NCBI GenBank assembly: GCA_013423325.1
Contig: BLJB01000040.1
Span: 310,001 to 374,000, forward strand
DNA from: Usnea hakonensis
Taxonomy: Eukaryota > Ascomycota > Lecanoromycetes > Lecanorales > Parmeliaceae
DNA: 64,000 bases
Reading direction: 5' to 3'
A program made the position numbers and the translations under genes. This document shows positions 55,060-64,000 of this stretch, piece after piece. How positions within the stretch are numbered: position 1 is the first letter of the stretch; each line of letters opens with the position of its first letter. A model generated the notes under the pieces. The model had not been told where the DNA came from. It did not search any database and worked only from the letters and a program-made list of their open reading frames with translations.

Positions 55060-58000
55060 ATGGCTAAGCGGAAAAATGGTCGGCCCGGTTCCGCGAACGC
55101 GAAAAAGAACAAATCGAAGAAGGTCAGATATGCTGAAGCAGAAGTTGCTGAAGACCAAGACATCAACAAAGATCTAACAGATACACGAGACCTCAAACGG
55201 GTAGACCGAGCACTTTTCATTCTATGTATTTCAATCTGTTTCTTCCTTATAGCCTTTGCATCGAGCCGAGGATTAGACATTAAGTCCATGTTGTCCTTGC
55301 AGTGGGATGTGGCTCTGGAGCAATGGACGTCCAAGGTATCACCCAAGCTTGCCTCTCCACACCTGTCCATGGCTTTCTTCATGTTTCAGGACGCTGCTTT
55401 CGTGTGCGCTCTTGCATGGTCAGTCTCTATTCCTAACTATTCCCTCTTGTGGGTGAGATGCTAAAATCCACTGCAGGATCCTCTATCGGCTTTGGCAAAT
55501 CTATCAAAAGCCTGTGGAAGAGCTCCAAGAGCTCTTGGGATTGGACATTCCTCCTGTACCTGAAGTTTCCCTGGCTGGTATCACACCTGACTCTGTCCTC
55601 TTGTATTGGAAGCCTCCGGACAACCAGGCTGCAAACCTCAAGCACACCATTGAGGTCAATGGAATCAAAGGTGCGCATTCTCCCTGGAATCCGCCGAAAT
55701 CTACAATGACACTAACTTGTGGCAATTGAAGTCGGTGAATTCAGTCGGGGAGACACTTCTATCCAAATAACCGGTCTAAAGCCCGGCAATTACTACAACA
55801 TCAGAGTCCTCGCAACGAATCCTGCAAAATTCACATCACTTGGACCGCTCATACGATTGCGCACCATCCCCTTGCCCAATTCTAGCACCCACGCATCTAG
55901 TAATCCGGGCGCTTCCACCGGCGACACTGAGCCTGCCGCTGTTCATGCTACATCTGCGCCGTTCGAAGCAGCCCTCCCATCTCCTACTGTCCGGGACCTT
56001 AATGGCGCTCAGCATCAGACAAAGAGAACAGTGTCGGGCCGACGTAACCCACCAGCAACCTCCGGTGAGCAGTCCAATGGACAAGTGATCCAGGCAGAGG
56101 GCAGCGATGAGGATGAATCTCCAGAAGCTATCCTACGCTTGACTGAGAAGCTTGATTTCTTGAGAAATGAGGTCCAAAGAACAGATAGGGAGACGTATGA
56201 AGAGGAACAGGATTCTAAACGGTACCTAGCAGAGCTAACCAAGGAGAGAGACAGCCTAAAGCAGGTCCTAAAAGAAAAGGAAGAAGCAAGCTCAGAGCTT
56301 CGGAGACACGGCAACTACTTGGACAAATTGAATAGAACAGCACAAAGCAAAAAAGCTGCGAAAGAAAAGCAATTGCAACAGAAGAAAGCGGATAGGCAGA
56401 AACTCAGGGATGACATCGCACGTTGGGATAGAGAAACAATAGAGATGAAGCGAGATATTGAGGAAATGGAGCGAGAAAAGGCCGAAATCATCGCTGCCAA
56501 GGACAAAGAGGTCGCCGAAATACGAAAAGGCATTGCCGAAGATGTTGCCGTCATCAAATCTTTAGAGGAAGAAATCCGTATCAAGGGCGTCCAAATCAAG
56601 TCAATGGAGAAAGACAGAGAAAAATTGAGCAATGATGGAAGCGAGGACCATGAACGCTCTCGATCTGAAAAAGAGAATGATCAGGAATGGGAGACAAAGT
56701 TTCTGGCAATCCAAGGCCAACTGGGATCTTTCTGGCAGGCCGTCCAACATGCCGAGTTGGAGAAGCAGCAAGCTGAGGAGCACTTGAATTGGTGGCTCAC
56801 CAAGCGCGCAAGAAATCCGGAGCATTTCGCCCCAATTCCGTCTCTAGAATTAGCTCCTTCGCTTCAGCGTAGCAGGTCACGGAGGAATCGACAAAACAAC
56901 TCACGTGCTAGCACGATGTCTTCTCCTGCAGCTAACTACCAGAGCGGGCCCATCGCATTTCATAATGGCGCTACCACTTCCCCACAATTTGCAGCAACAT
57001 CACCGTTCTTCAATATGAGTAACGGGATGACTGTTCCTTCGGGTTTGGAGCGGACAGGGCTGTTGCAAACTGAAGTCGAGACGTCGATCAGTGGAGGTCC
57101 AATGAGCCCGGCTGCCAACAGTCTTCTCCCTTCCAACCTGTTCCGGGATGACGATGTTATTGCACAGCGCTTCAATGACACAGCTGGTCTGGAGCCCTCT
57201 AATAGTGCAAATACAGACCTTTTTCTTGGGCATGTCGTATCAAACTCAGATGCATCGGCTCATGGGCCTCATACACCTGTATCTGGGGGCAGTCGAGCAG
57301 GCAGTATCTTCTCAAGTCCGCATGATAGTCTACAAAACTTGCATGGTCATCCAACGCGCCCAGACCCATTTATTGAAGGGGAGAGTCACCTAGTCAATCC
57401 GACGAGCGCGCCTTTCCAATCCTCGGTAGCCGCAGACTCTAATCCATTAGTCACTGGTCGGCTCGCCAACCTTTTCTCTTCAACTTTCAATCGGCAGAGG
57501 GTGAAGCCGAGCACTCAAGAGCCTCCTCTTTTAGGTACACTAAAACAAGGGCAGAGTCAGTCTTTTCCCAGGAACTTGGAGCAGGATCATCTCGATCCGA
57601 GTGAGAGCCGAAGACGAAGGGGAAGCCACGGTAATTGGGCCAACCCCGTGGCAGGACTCCTGAACCGAAACACAAGCGGTGCAGAGGACTCTGGGCTCAT
57701 AACCGCTCGCACTGGGTCCGGCCGCAGAAGTCGACTAAATATGTTCGGTGCTAAATTTGGCGGAATGGAATCCACAGCTTTTGCAGATCCACCGTCCTCC
57801 TCCAGACCTTCTTCGACTTATTCTTATGACCAGATTCTTCCTAGGCCGTCGAGTGATAGTCAACGTTTAGGGTGGGCTGTGCCAGAGAGCCTTCCAACTC
57901 GAAATAGCCCACTTGGCGTTAATTGGTCCACAGGAAGCGGGCCGTGGTCGCGGGCTCCTTCACGACGTCCCTCGGTGCAACATGGGTCTACTAGTAACCT

Positions 58001-58682
58001 CTCTATTGGAAGTACCCCCCTTGATTTTGACGGCTATGTTGGATCATTCCCAAAGCAGAGTTCTGAGCAAGCTCCCATTGGCACACGCCCACAGTCCTCT
58101 CAGCGACCTGTCACCCCTAAATTGAATCCTGCTGCACCAACCTTTAAGACACTCTTCACTCGGGGTGATGCGAAGAAGACGATGAAAATTGAAAAGACAG
58201 GCAATAAGCCTAGAGACAAGGAAGGGGAATCTGAAGACTTTGATTCTGCTATCGATGCTTCGCCTCAAAATCCAAGACTCTCTCGAGATGCCCAATCGAT
58301 TACTACGGCAACTTCGACAGCAGATTCACACGACTCTTTTGATCGTTCCACGTCTGGTACTCCCTCAGAAACTGTGACTACGTCGGGACCTAAGGAGACG
58401 TTGATGCAAAAGATCACCCGCAAAAGTAGCTCCAGCAAATTCAACGTACCATGGGGCAAAAAGCGGGACCTACCTTCAACACCGGGGGAGATCGACGAGT
58501 TGGCAAACAATGAGGAGCTTCTGGGAAAGGGCGTTGAGAGCACCGGTAGTACACCACAGCAGGATAAGAGTAGCCGGCCAAGTATCTCGTGGCCGAACAT
58601 CCGAAGAAAGAGTCGGAAAGGCGATCACTCTGCAAGTGATTTAATCGAGAGGGGCGGTGAGTTGGGAGATGACGATGATTAG
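55060..58682 (+). CDS. Fibronectin type III domain protein with membrane helix and coiled coil
   Basis: Exons are 55060-55418, 55477-55670 and 55732-58682 (1167 residues). A Lys/Arg-rich N-terminus (MAKRKNGRPGSANAKKNKSK) precedes a hydrophobic segment at about 51-67 (ALFILCISICFFLIAF) and a second at about 106-125 that is completed by the first splice (VCALAWILYRLW). The FN3 domain (about 145-230) reads PVPEVSLAGITPDSVLLYWK, then NLKHTIEVNGIKVGEFSRGD and ITGLKPGNYYNIRVLATN, with both introns near or inside it. A charged coiled coil follows at about 310-540 (for example EKLDFLRNEVQRTDRETYEE). The rest is Ser/Pro-rich and disordered. I recall similar FN3 plus coiled-coil proteins in Pezizomycotina without an assigned role; no function is claimed. 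Confidence 0.85.
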
Positions 58683-58930
58683 CGGCAAGCACCTTGCCCA
58701 TGACAGCCAAGCTACGTTTCAGCAGCTTGCTCGAGATGTAAACTAGAGAACAGAGAGTATAGCGGTGCATATAGATCAATTGCTTAGACGACTTTCCAAG
58801 AACTTCAAAGATCAGTCGAGTTTAGTCATGACCCATAAAGGACTTGTATAAAAACTGCTCTTTCACTAACAGACTTACATGATTGGGGCGATCAGAAAAG
58901 AATCCTGCCACGATATCGCTTCCCGAAGTA

Positions 58931-59228
58931 TTAGTTTATGCAGAAAGCTTGCGAATTGCTTGGCGAGAAAATTGAAAAAATCACCCCCCTCGCCACTCGA
59001 AAAGTGACATAAGTTAAAATCAACATCAATATTTTTAAAAGATTTTATAATACTGAAATCCTTATTAAGAGAGGATGAACATTAATATATATATCTTTCA
59101 GAAATTCGTTATGGCTATAGAGCTATTCCGTTGTATAAAATTTGACATTTTTAGAGTAACCTCGGCAATCTCAGAGGGGGGTGAATTTTTTCTCGCCAAG
59201 CAATTCGCAAGCTTTCTGCATAAACTAA
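58931..59228. mobile_element. MITE copy 2 (TA target duplication, TTAG...CTAA ends)
   Basis: A 298-bp AT-rich non-coding element. The outer 41 bp at each end are exact inverted repeats (start TTAGTTTATGCAGAAAGC), and similarity continues through a C-rich stretch. It is flanked by TA at 58929-58930 and 59229-59230. The outer 34 bp differ from copy 1 at only four positions, and both share an inner CCTCGCCAC segment followed by GAAAAGTGA. No transposase frame is inside. Confidence 0.9.
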
Positions 59229-59398
59229 TAAGCCCCTAAGTTGTTCCCTAAACTTACCCTCCAACATCCCCCCGAATATACCCCTTAAAAAAGAATTGAT
59301 ACCGGAAATACAAAAGTTCGGATATAAATACGATCCCTTCTCCCCCTGTTCCCCCCCAGGAAGCTCGAAGGTCAGAGATCAGACGGTCTCAAGGGGCC

Positions 59399-59500
59399 TA
59401 CTTAGGGCTGACTTTAGGGAGGGGCTTCAGGGAGGAACTTTAAGGGGCAGTTTTAAGGGCAATCTTAGGAGCGACTTTGGGAGCTTCTTTAGGGATTACG
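59399..59500. repeat. Degenerate ~13-bp tandem repeat (GGG...ACTTTA type)
   Basis: Successive units such as GGGAGGGGCTTCA, GGGAGGAACTTTA, AGGGGCAGTTTTA, AGGGCAATCTTA and GGAGCTTCTTTA follow each other in a purine-rich strand. It ends about 120 bp before the TMA23-like start codon. Confidence 0.6.
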
Positions 59501-59618
59501 GGTAATTCAAAAGTTTTAAAATTACCGAGCGACATCGTTCGCCGTACAACCACTTCCGAGGTTCAACGCACAGCATTATTCGGAAATCACCAATTGCTCA
59601 AAATTTGCGCCCACTGGG

Positions 59619-60467
59619 ATGAATGCCTCAGCTTATTTAACAAATCAGGGATGGCGAGGTGAAGGCCATGCTCTTCATCATTCAGGTCGAGGAATCACAA
59701 AGCCCATCCACATTCCGCAGAAAGCAAATGTCCTCGGCGTTGGGAAGAAAAAGCACGATGCCCACGCCGATCAGTGGTGGGCGAGAGCTTTTGACGATAC
59801 GCTGAAGGGGCTGAATGCTCCGAAGAATGAGGCAACAGGAAAGACGCAAGGGGTAGCTCTCGGCTCTGATGCCCAGGCGCTGCAAAGGGTGGGAATCGGA
59901 GGGCCCAAGTGGGTTGGACAGGGCAGTCTTTACAGCAACTTCGTGAGAGGAGAAGGCTTGAGTGGTACATTGACACCTGAAGAGAAGGATCAGCTGGAGA
60001 CGAAGTCTCAGCTAGGTGACAAGAGTGGATGCACGATGGGCAGCAACGATGTAAATCCTATTTTCGCTACGGCGAAGGATGTCATGAAGACAAAGCGACG
60101 GCAACAGATGGAGGTCATTCCTCAATACTCTAATTTGGGGGCCTTTGCTGCAGTCAAAAATGAAGCGCGGGATTTTATGAAGGAGAGCAACCATAATGTA
60201 CGGGAGAGGGGAGATACCGAGACCAACGAACAACGACGGCAAAGAAAAAGAGAGAATAAAGCTAGAAAAGCTCTGGAGTCTGCTGAGAGCCGCACGCTGC
60301 CAGGACAGCCTCGAGAAATTGCTAGCAAAAATGGTTTGACGTCCGACAGGCTTGTAAGGCGATCTAAGGACCACCGGCACACAGCTGGAGTTGCACAAGC
60401 CGTAGCAACGGGACTTCGCAAAGCGTCAAAAGGCGAAAAGAGAAATCGTGAAAGAAAAAAACAGTGA
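59619..60467 (+). CDS. TMA23-like nucleolar protein (ribosome biogenesis)
   Basis: A single-exon gene of 282 residues. The N-terminus MNASAYLTNQGWRGEGHALH, then GITKPIHIPQKANVLGVGKK and ADQWWARAFDDTLKGLNAPK follows the pattern of yeast Tma23 (start, GW, K-P-I, G-G-K-K, WW-x-x-x-F-D, K-L), a nucleolar ribosome-associated protein. The first half resembles a G-patch-like Gly-rich segment. The second half is strongly basic with NEQRRQRKRENKARKALE and ends KGEKRNRERKKQ, typical of nucleolar targeting. Homology beyond the first 70 residues is not visible, so the role is inferred. The ATG is preceded by GGG, a usable purine context. Confidence 0.75.
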   Translation: MNASAYLTNQGWRGEGHALHHSGRGITKPIHIPQKANVLGVGKKKHDAHADQWWARAFDDTLKGLNAPKNEATGKTQGVALGSDAQALQRVGIGGPKWVGQGSLYSNFVRGEGLSGTLTPEEKDQLETKSQLGDKSGCTMGSNDVNPIFATAKDVMKTKRRQQMEVIPQYSNLGAFAAVKNEARDFMKESNHNVRERGDTETNEQRRQRKRENKARKALESAESRTLPGQPREIASKNGLTSDRLVRRSKDHRHTAGVAQAVATGLRKASKGEKRNRERKKQ

Positions 60468-61018
60468 CGAGTGCTAAGTACTCAGCGTAACTGGTGAGTT
60501 AAAGAAACTTTTGCAAGCCGAGGGACAGGCGAAACGTCTACCAGGGCAGCATCTTAGAAGTCTTACTGGCACACCATAAGAATCCTGTGTCATCGAAAAT
60601 CGTGGATGGTCTTGCACGGTGTTGGCCTCAAAAAGTGGTACAACTCAAGCAAATCCTGGCAGACAAATTTCTGCAAGCATCTACTTTGACTTTGACGATG
60701 GCAAAGGAGAATTTGGGGTATCTGAGATACGGAATATCTGGTGCTTACGACCGTCGACACTGCCGATGCTGTAAGCTAGGCTAACTAGGCTGGCGTTTCA
60801 ATTCCCAGGCGAATAGCAGTATCCGCCGTAGATCCATTCATTATGCCCTACACATGTCGTTCCTCAACGGAATTGCATTCATCCCGCCGGGGTGGCGGGC
60901 GGGGGGAGGTTCAATGATATAGGTTGATGATATGCGTTGAGTGATTTTTGACTGGAATATGTGAACTCTTCCAGCTGAATCATTGAATATGGACCACGCT
61001 GACTTAGCATTCATAGAG
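60468..61018. other. Convergent 3' region between the TMA23-like gene and THG1
   Basis: 551 bp between two 3' ends. A short GC-rich palindrome-like patch (CGCCGGGGTGGCGGGCGGGG) lies near 60887-60906. No gene was recognised. Confidence 0.4.
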
Positions 61019-62192
61019 TTAATAACTATCGAGATAGCCTGAAAGTAGCCAAGGCTTCTGGTCCCAAAACTCATCTCTGATGATATCTGTGTGGTCTACC
61101 GTAATATTGGCCTTGAGACGCCGCTTTCGCCTCTTTTCCTCTTGGGTTCTAGACAACTTGGATCTTTCGCTGTCTACCACTGCGAGAGTGCTGGCCTCTC
61201 CGATGATTTCAGGATTGGGATCGTCATACTGTGTGGCATCAGCAATTTCTTGGGGAGATGGAACACTGTGTTAGCCTACATCTCGGTAGATTATACTGCC
61301 CTTCTTGAACAGTTCTGGCTCGTTGTTATAATTCACCTCAAATTCCGAAAACAGAATCTCGTTCTTTTCTGATGCTACGGTGCCCTGCATCAAAATCAGT
61401 AGGAAGCCTAGCATGATGACACCACGAAAATAGAGTACTTTTAATCTCTCCTCTGCTTGCGTAGCGTCAATGCCACCCTGTTGAACCAACGCCCAGAAAG
61501 TAGTGTTGTAGAGATTGTTTATATGGCCTGCGAGATTGTTAAGCGTCGTCTCCCCTGGCTCGCGAGCATCAGGACGTACAGTCGACTTGCCTCCAACTCA
61601 TGTAGTCCCGCAGTTTCGAGGATGAAGGATAAAGCACCACTCTGCCATCAAATGATGGCATGGGAGGCGACAAGGGTTTGTCTGCGAAGAAGCTCGGCCA
61701 AAGGTGAACATAATACGATGTAAAAGTGGATACTACAGTGGTCAAGATTTTGCTAGATTGACAAGGTGAGAGTTGATTTCATCCTGTATAATTGGAATGC
61801 ATCCATTATTTACCTCTCTCGCCTTTGAAAAATTCTGCTTGAACGGTCGAACATGAAACTTGCAAGTCAATCATTAGCGTTAGTATCATCTTTCGTGAAC
61901 AAATCACACCTAAACTCGTCGCTCATGCCATAGGCGCATTCAATGTCAGGTATCTCTTTCATTATCGCCCTGGCTGCGGCGTTCATCAGACCCAATGCAT
62001 GGCGATCGTTCGGCTTCTCGAATCCGTATTTTGCTGAAAGTCTGGAAATATGAGCTGCATTGGCAACATCAAGCAATCGGATACTGACTTATGAAAACCA
62101 CGCCCATCAATTCGTACAATCAAGTAAGTGTCTGGAAGCAACGTATTCGAATGTTCAAATGTCTTGACGTATTCATATTTGGAGTTCGCCAT
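61019..62192 (-). pseudogene. thg1: tRNA-His guanylyltransferase THG1, interrupted by one in-frame stop
   Basis: THG1 adds the essential G-1 to tRNA-His. Exons on the minus strand: 62192-62089, 62041-61910, 61858-61814, 61752-61580, 61527-61439 and a last exon from 61384. Catalytic residues are intact: Asp29 in RIDGRGFHK and Asp76-Glu77 in GMSDEFSF. Other family segments include SYYVHLWPSFFADKPLSPPM, SWRQVDCHINNLYNTTFWAL, VQQGGIDATQAEERLKGTVA and SEFEVNYNNEPELFKKGSII. After YRDVG (residue 218) a TAA occurs at 61273-61271; the same frame then continues for 83 residues (VPSPQEIADATQYDDPNPEI to DHTDIIRDEFWDQKPWLL) to a normal stop at 61019-61021, and this tail looks like the usual THG1 C-terminus. 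I see no intron that removes the stop without losing conserved sequence. It may be a nonsense allele, readthrough, or a sequence error. Confidence 0.8.
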
Positions 62193-62704
62193 GCCAATCA
62201 GCCAGTCAATCAATCAATCAATAAATACACAGGGTTTAGTCCGTAGATGAGATCGATAATGGATGAATCCTGAGGCAGGTACAGTTATCAAGGAGCATAA
62301 TGATTACGTCTACTAGATCGAACATGAGTCACAGCAGGGCGCGAGCTTAATTAAGGATTCTTATTTTTTCTGATTTAGTTTACAAAGTATGGCAATCCCA
62401 AGAGTCGTACTGAGGCCACCATCTGAAACGCCAACCCTAGAAGTTCTTTTTCGAGAGTCGCAAACGCAATCTGTTTTGAACTTCTCAAGGGAATCCTTTG
62501 CTCCATGTGGGCCTAGGACTGCAAGCACCGAACGCCACGTTCGCTTGCTTTCCCCCCAACCGAAAACGCCCCACGACATCTGCCTCGCAGGCGAGGAGTT
62601 GTTATGTGGAAATGTAGAATCAAAAGAAGGTCTTGGCTAGCCGAAGCTACTCTGTCTAAGTTGTTTCAGAGTTCTATAACCGCGAGAGCGAGTCTCGACG
62701 GATG
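62193..62704. other. Intergenic region between RPB1 3' end and THG1
   Basis: 512 bp between two minus-strand genes. An open frame at 62389-62640 (+) has no support from family or splice signals. Confidence 0.35.
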
Positions 62705-64000
62705 CTACTGCTGTGGGCTAAACTTTGGACTCTGTAGAATAGACGTCAGCATGCGTAAAGCAATGGGTACCTCGAGGGAGAAGCTTTACGGTAGGCGTCC
62801 ACTTCGGAGAACTTGCTGAGGGACTGATTGATCTTGGATCTGATCCAGGGGTAAATTGAGGGCTCGAAGGTGAGTAGCCCATAGGACTAGTAGGGCTGTA
62901 GACCGGGCTCGTAGGGCTCTGCTGCTTGCCGGCGGCCTGAGGATTGTAGTTGGGACTCGAGGGGGAGTAAGAAGGACTTGTTGGGCTGTAGACTGGGCTG
63001 GCGGGTGAGATACCAGAAGCCTTGCCAAACGCCGGCGAAGAGGGGGAATATGATGGACTTGTCGGGCTATACGAAGGACTAGTCGGACTGTAGCTGGGAC
63101 TCGTTGGGCTGTAGTTGGGACTGGTCGGCGAGACACCAAGACCAAAAGCAGGGCTTGAAGGTGAATATGATGGACTCGTGGGAGTAAAAGCAGGTGAGGC
63201 GGCATAAGCCGGCTTTAGATGATCAGCAAGAGCAGAGAGATTTGAAGAGTTGTGACATACGGATGCAGGTGAAAACTTTGGGCTGGATGCGAAGGCTCCT
63301 GAAGGGCTCTGGAAGAAAGAATATTAGCAAGAGTAGCCGTTATGTATTCCATTTTCAAGAGCGTACCGTCGGACTATAGTAACCTGGAGATGACGGTGAA
63401 GCACCGAAAGGGCTTGCGGGTGAGGTGTTGTTGAACGGAGACTATACGAGATGTTAGCAAAGTCAGATGATTCATGATCGAACGAACTTACGCTGGGGCT
63501 ATAGCCTCCCGGACTTCTACTGCTGTACGGAGACAAGCCACCACCGAAACCTTGGGGTTGGTATTCAGTAAAGCCGCCGCCAGGCGTAGCACCGCCAGAC
63601 TGAACCATCGGCGAGAATGCGGCGCCATAATCAGGGCTTCCAAGGTATCCACTTCCGTCTTGCAAAGGTGAGCCGCTATCGTATGGTGTAGCGGCTCCAT
63701 CGGCCATGATATTGCCTTTGACACCAATGTTGGGCATAATGCCCAGTCGTGCATTGTCACTAATGACGGTGTCGAGCATGTGCTTCAAGTGAAATGTCAG
63801 CAAAGAGATCACAGGGACCTGATGGAAGGAATCCTACCTGATCTAAGAAAACCTCCAGCTCTCCCGTCCCTAATGGTGCCAGCTGTCCAAGCATGACGTT
63901 CTCGGAAACACCTCGACAATCATCGAGCTCTCCGCAAGCAGCAGCCTCGTAGAGAATCTCAACCGTCTCTTCGAAAGAACATCTCATCAATGCGCCGGTA
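62705..64000 (-). CDS. rpb1: RNA polymerase II largest subunit RPB1, C-terminal end with CTD (5' partial)
   Basis: Catalytic subunit of RNA polymerase II; the window has only its 3' end. Exons on the minus strand: 64000-63838 (runs off the edge), 63782-63492, 63441-63367, 63308-63261, 63212-62790 and 62731-62705. The first gives TGALMRCSFEETVEILYEAA and SENVMLGQLAPLGTGELEVF, from the conserved end of the polymerase body. Next come the linker (HMLDTVISDNARLGIMPN) and a Gly-rich stretch, then the CTD. Its centre has YSPTSPS units in tandem; flanking repeats are degenerate (YSPSSPA, FTPTSPS, YNPQAAG). The last exon is eight residues, SPKFSPQQ, making the end KWTPTSPKFSPQQ. Four introns lie within the linker and CTD, all in phase 0, each starting or ending at an SP-type repeat. 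Confidence 0.95.

Larger units (their letters stand above)
58683..59618. other. Repeat-bearing intergenic region
   Basis: 936 bp between two plus-strand genes. It contains MITE copy 2 (58931-59228) and a degenerate 13-bp tandem repeat (about 59399-59500) just before the TMA23-like gene. Confidence 0.6.

Noticed and set aside
61274..61330. A 31-bp or 70-bp intron that would remove the THG1 in-frame stop
   Set aside because: The shorter option is below plausible intron length, and the longer one would delete the conserved NYNNEPELFKKG segment; in both the branch site would be too close to the acceptor.
62389..62640. Plus-strand frame of 83 codons between THG1 and RPB1
   Set aside because: No family resemblance, no neighbours in frame, and short enough to be chance.
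1..64000. Whole-window check for tRNA, rRNA, CRISPR and phage-like features
   Set aside because: No T-loop/anticodon pattern, rRNA stretch, regular spaced repeat or prokaryotic operon was recognised by eye. A tRNAscan or Infernal run would be decisive.

Overview
This window comes from a filamentous ascomycete (Pezizomycotina). The protein-coding genes are broken by short GT-AG introns of mostly 46-250 bp with CTAAC-like branch sites. Several encoded proteins are fungal in form: a TEA-domain regulator, trifunctional HIS4, ATG2, a fungal ADGF-type adenosine deaminase and a serine-rich two-helix membrane protein. Placement within Leotiomycetes is only an impression. No prokaryotic, viral, rRNA, tRNA or CRISPR features were seen. 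Gene models below were built by hand from splice signals and protein-family conservation, and exon phases were checked for each spliced model.

Layout. 1-258: 3' end of a DUR3-like urea transporter. 476-4153: dynein light chain LC8 (-) and the five-RRM pre-rRNA factor MRD1 (+), head to head. 4807-7594: a TEA/ATTS (AbaA-like) regulator with an N-terminal zinc knuckle. 7595-10711: gene-poor, microsatellite-rich. 10712-13188: elongation factor ELL. 13564-16033: a DUF2237 protein (+) and a small zinc-ribbon protein (-). 17053-20619: serine-rich membrane protein (-). 23427-30110: ATG2 (-). 30736-36922: an adenosine deaminase-like enzyme (-) and a concentrative nucleoside transporter (+), head to head. 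37386-40206: an APC/C-type E2 enzyme (-) and checkpoint kinase CHK1 (+), head to head. 40470-42414: ribosomal protein eL31 (-) and UTP11 (+), head to head around a MITE. 42785-43688: an SDR dehydrogenase. 43764-46622: SDH4 (-) and mitochondrial processing peptidase beta (+), head to head. 47052-50642: HIS4 (-) and a CMC1-type twin CX9C protein (+), head to head. 50915-54779: TAF9 and the lipin phosphatidate phosphatase (both -). 55060-58682: an FN3 coiled-coil protein. 59619-60467: a TMA23-like nucleolar protein. 61019-62192: tRNA-His guanylyltransferase THG1 (-), interrupted by an in-frame stop. 62705-64000: 3' end of RPB1 with its CTD (-).

Most of the window is core housekeeping. What stands out: the THG1 in-frame stop followed by an intact, family-like tail; two related TA-flanked MITEs (41248-41443 and 58931-59228); a 45-bp perfect inverted repeat beside the deaminase/transporter pair; two introns that homology forces to use GC donors (UTP11 and SDH4); a tandem duplication at the end of the serine-rich gene; and repeated functionally matched divergent pairs (nucleoside use, cell cycle, ribosome synthesis, mitochondrion).
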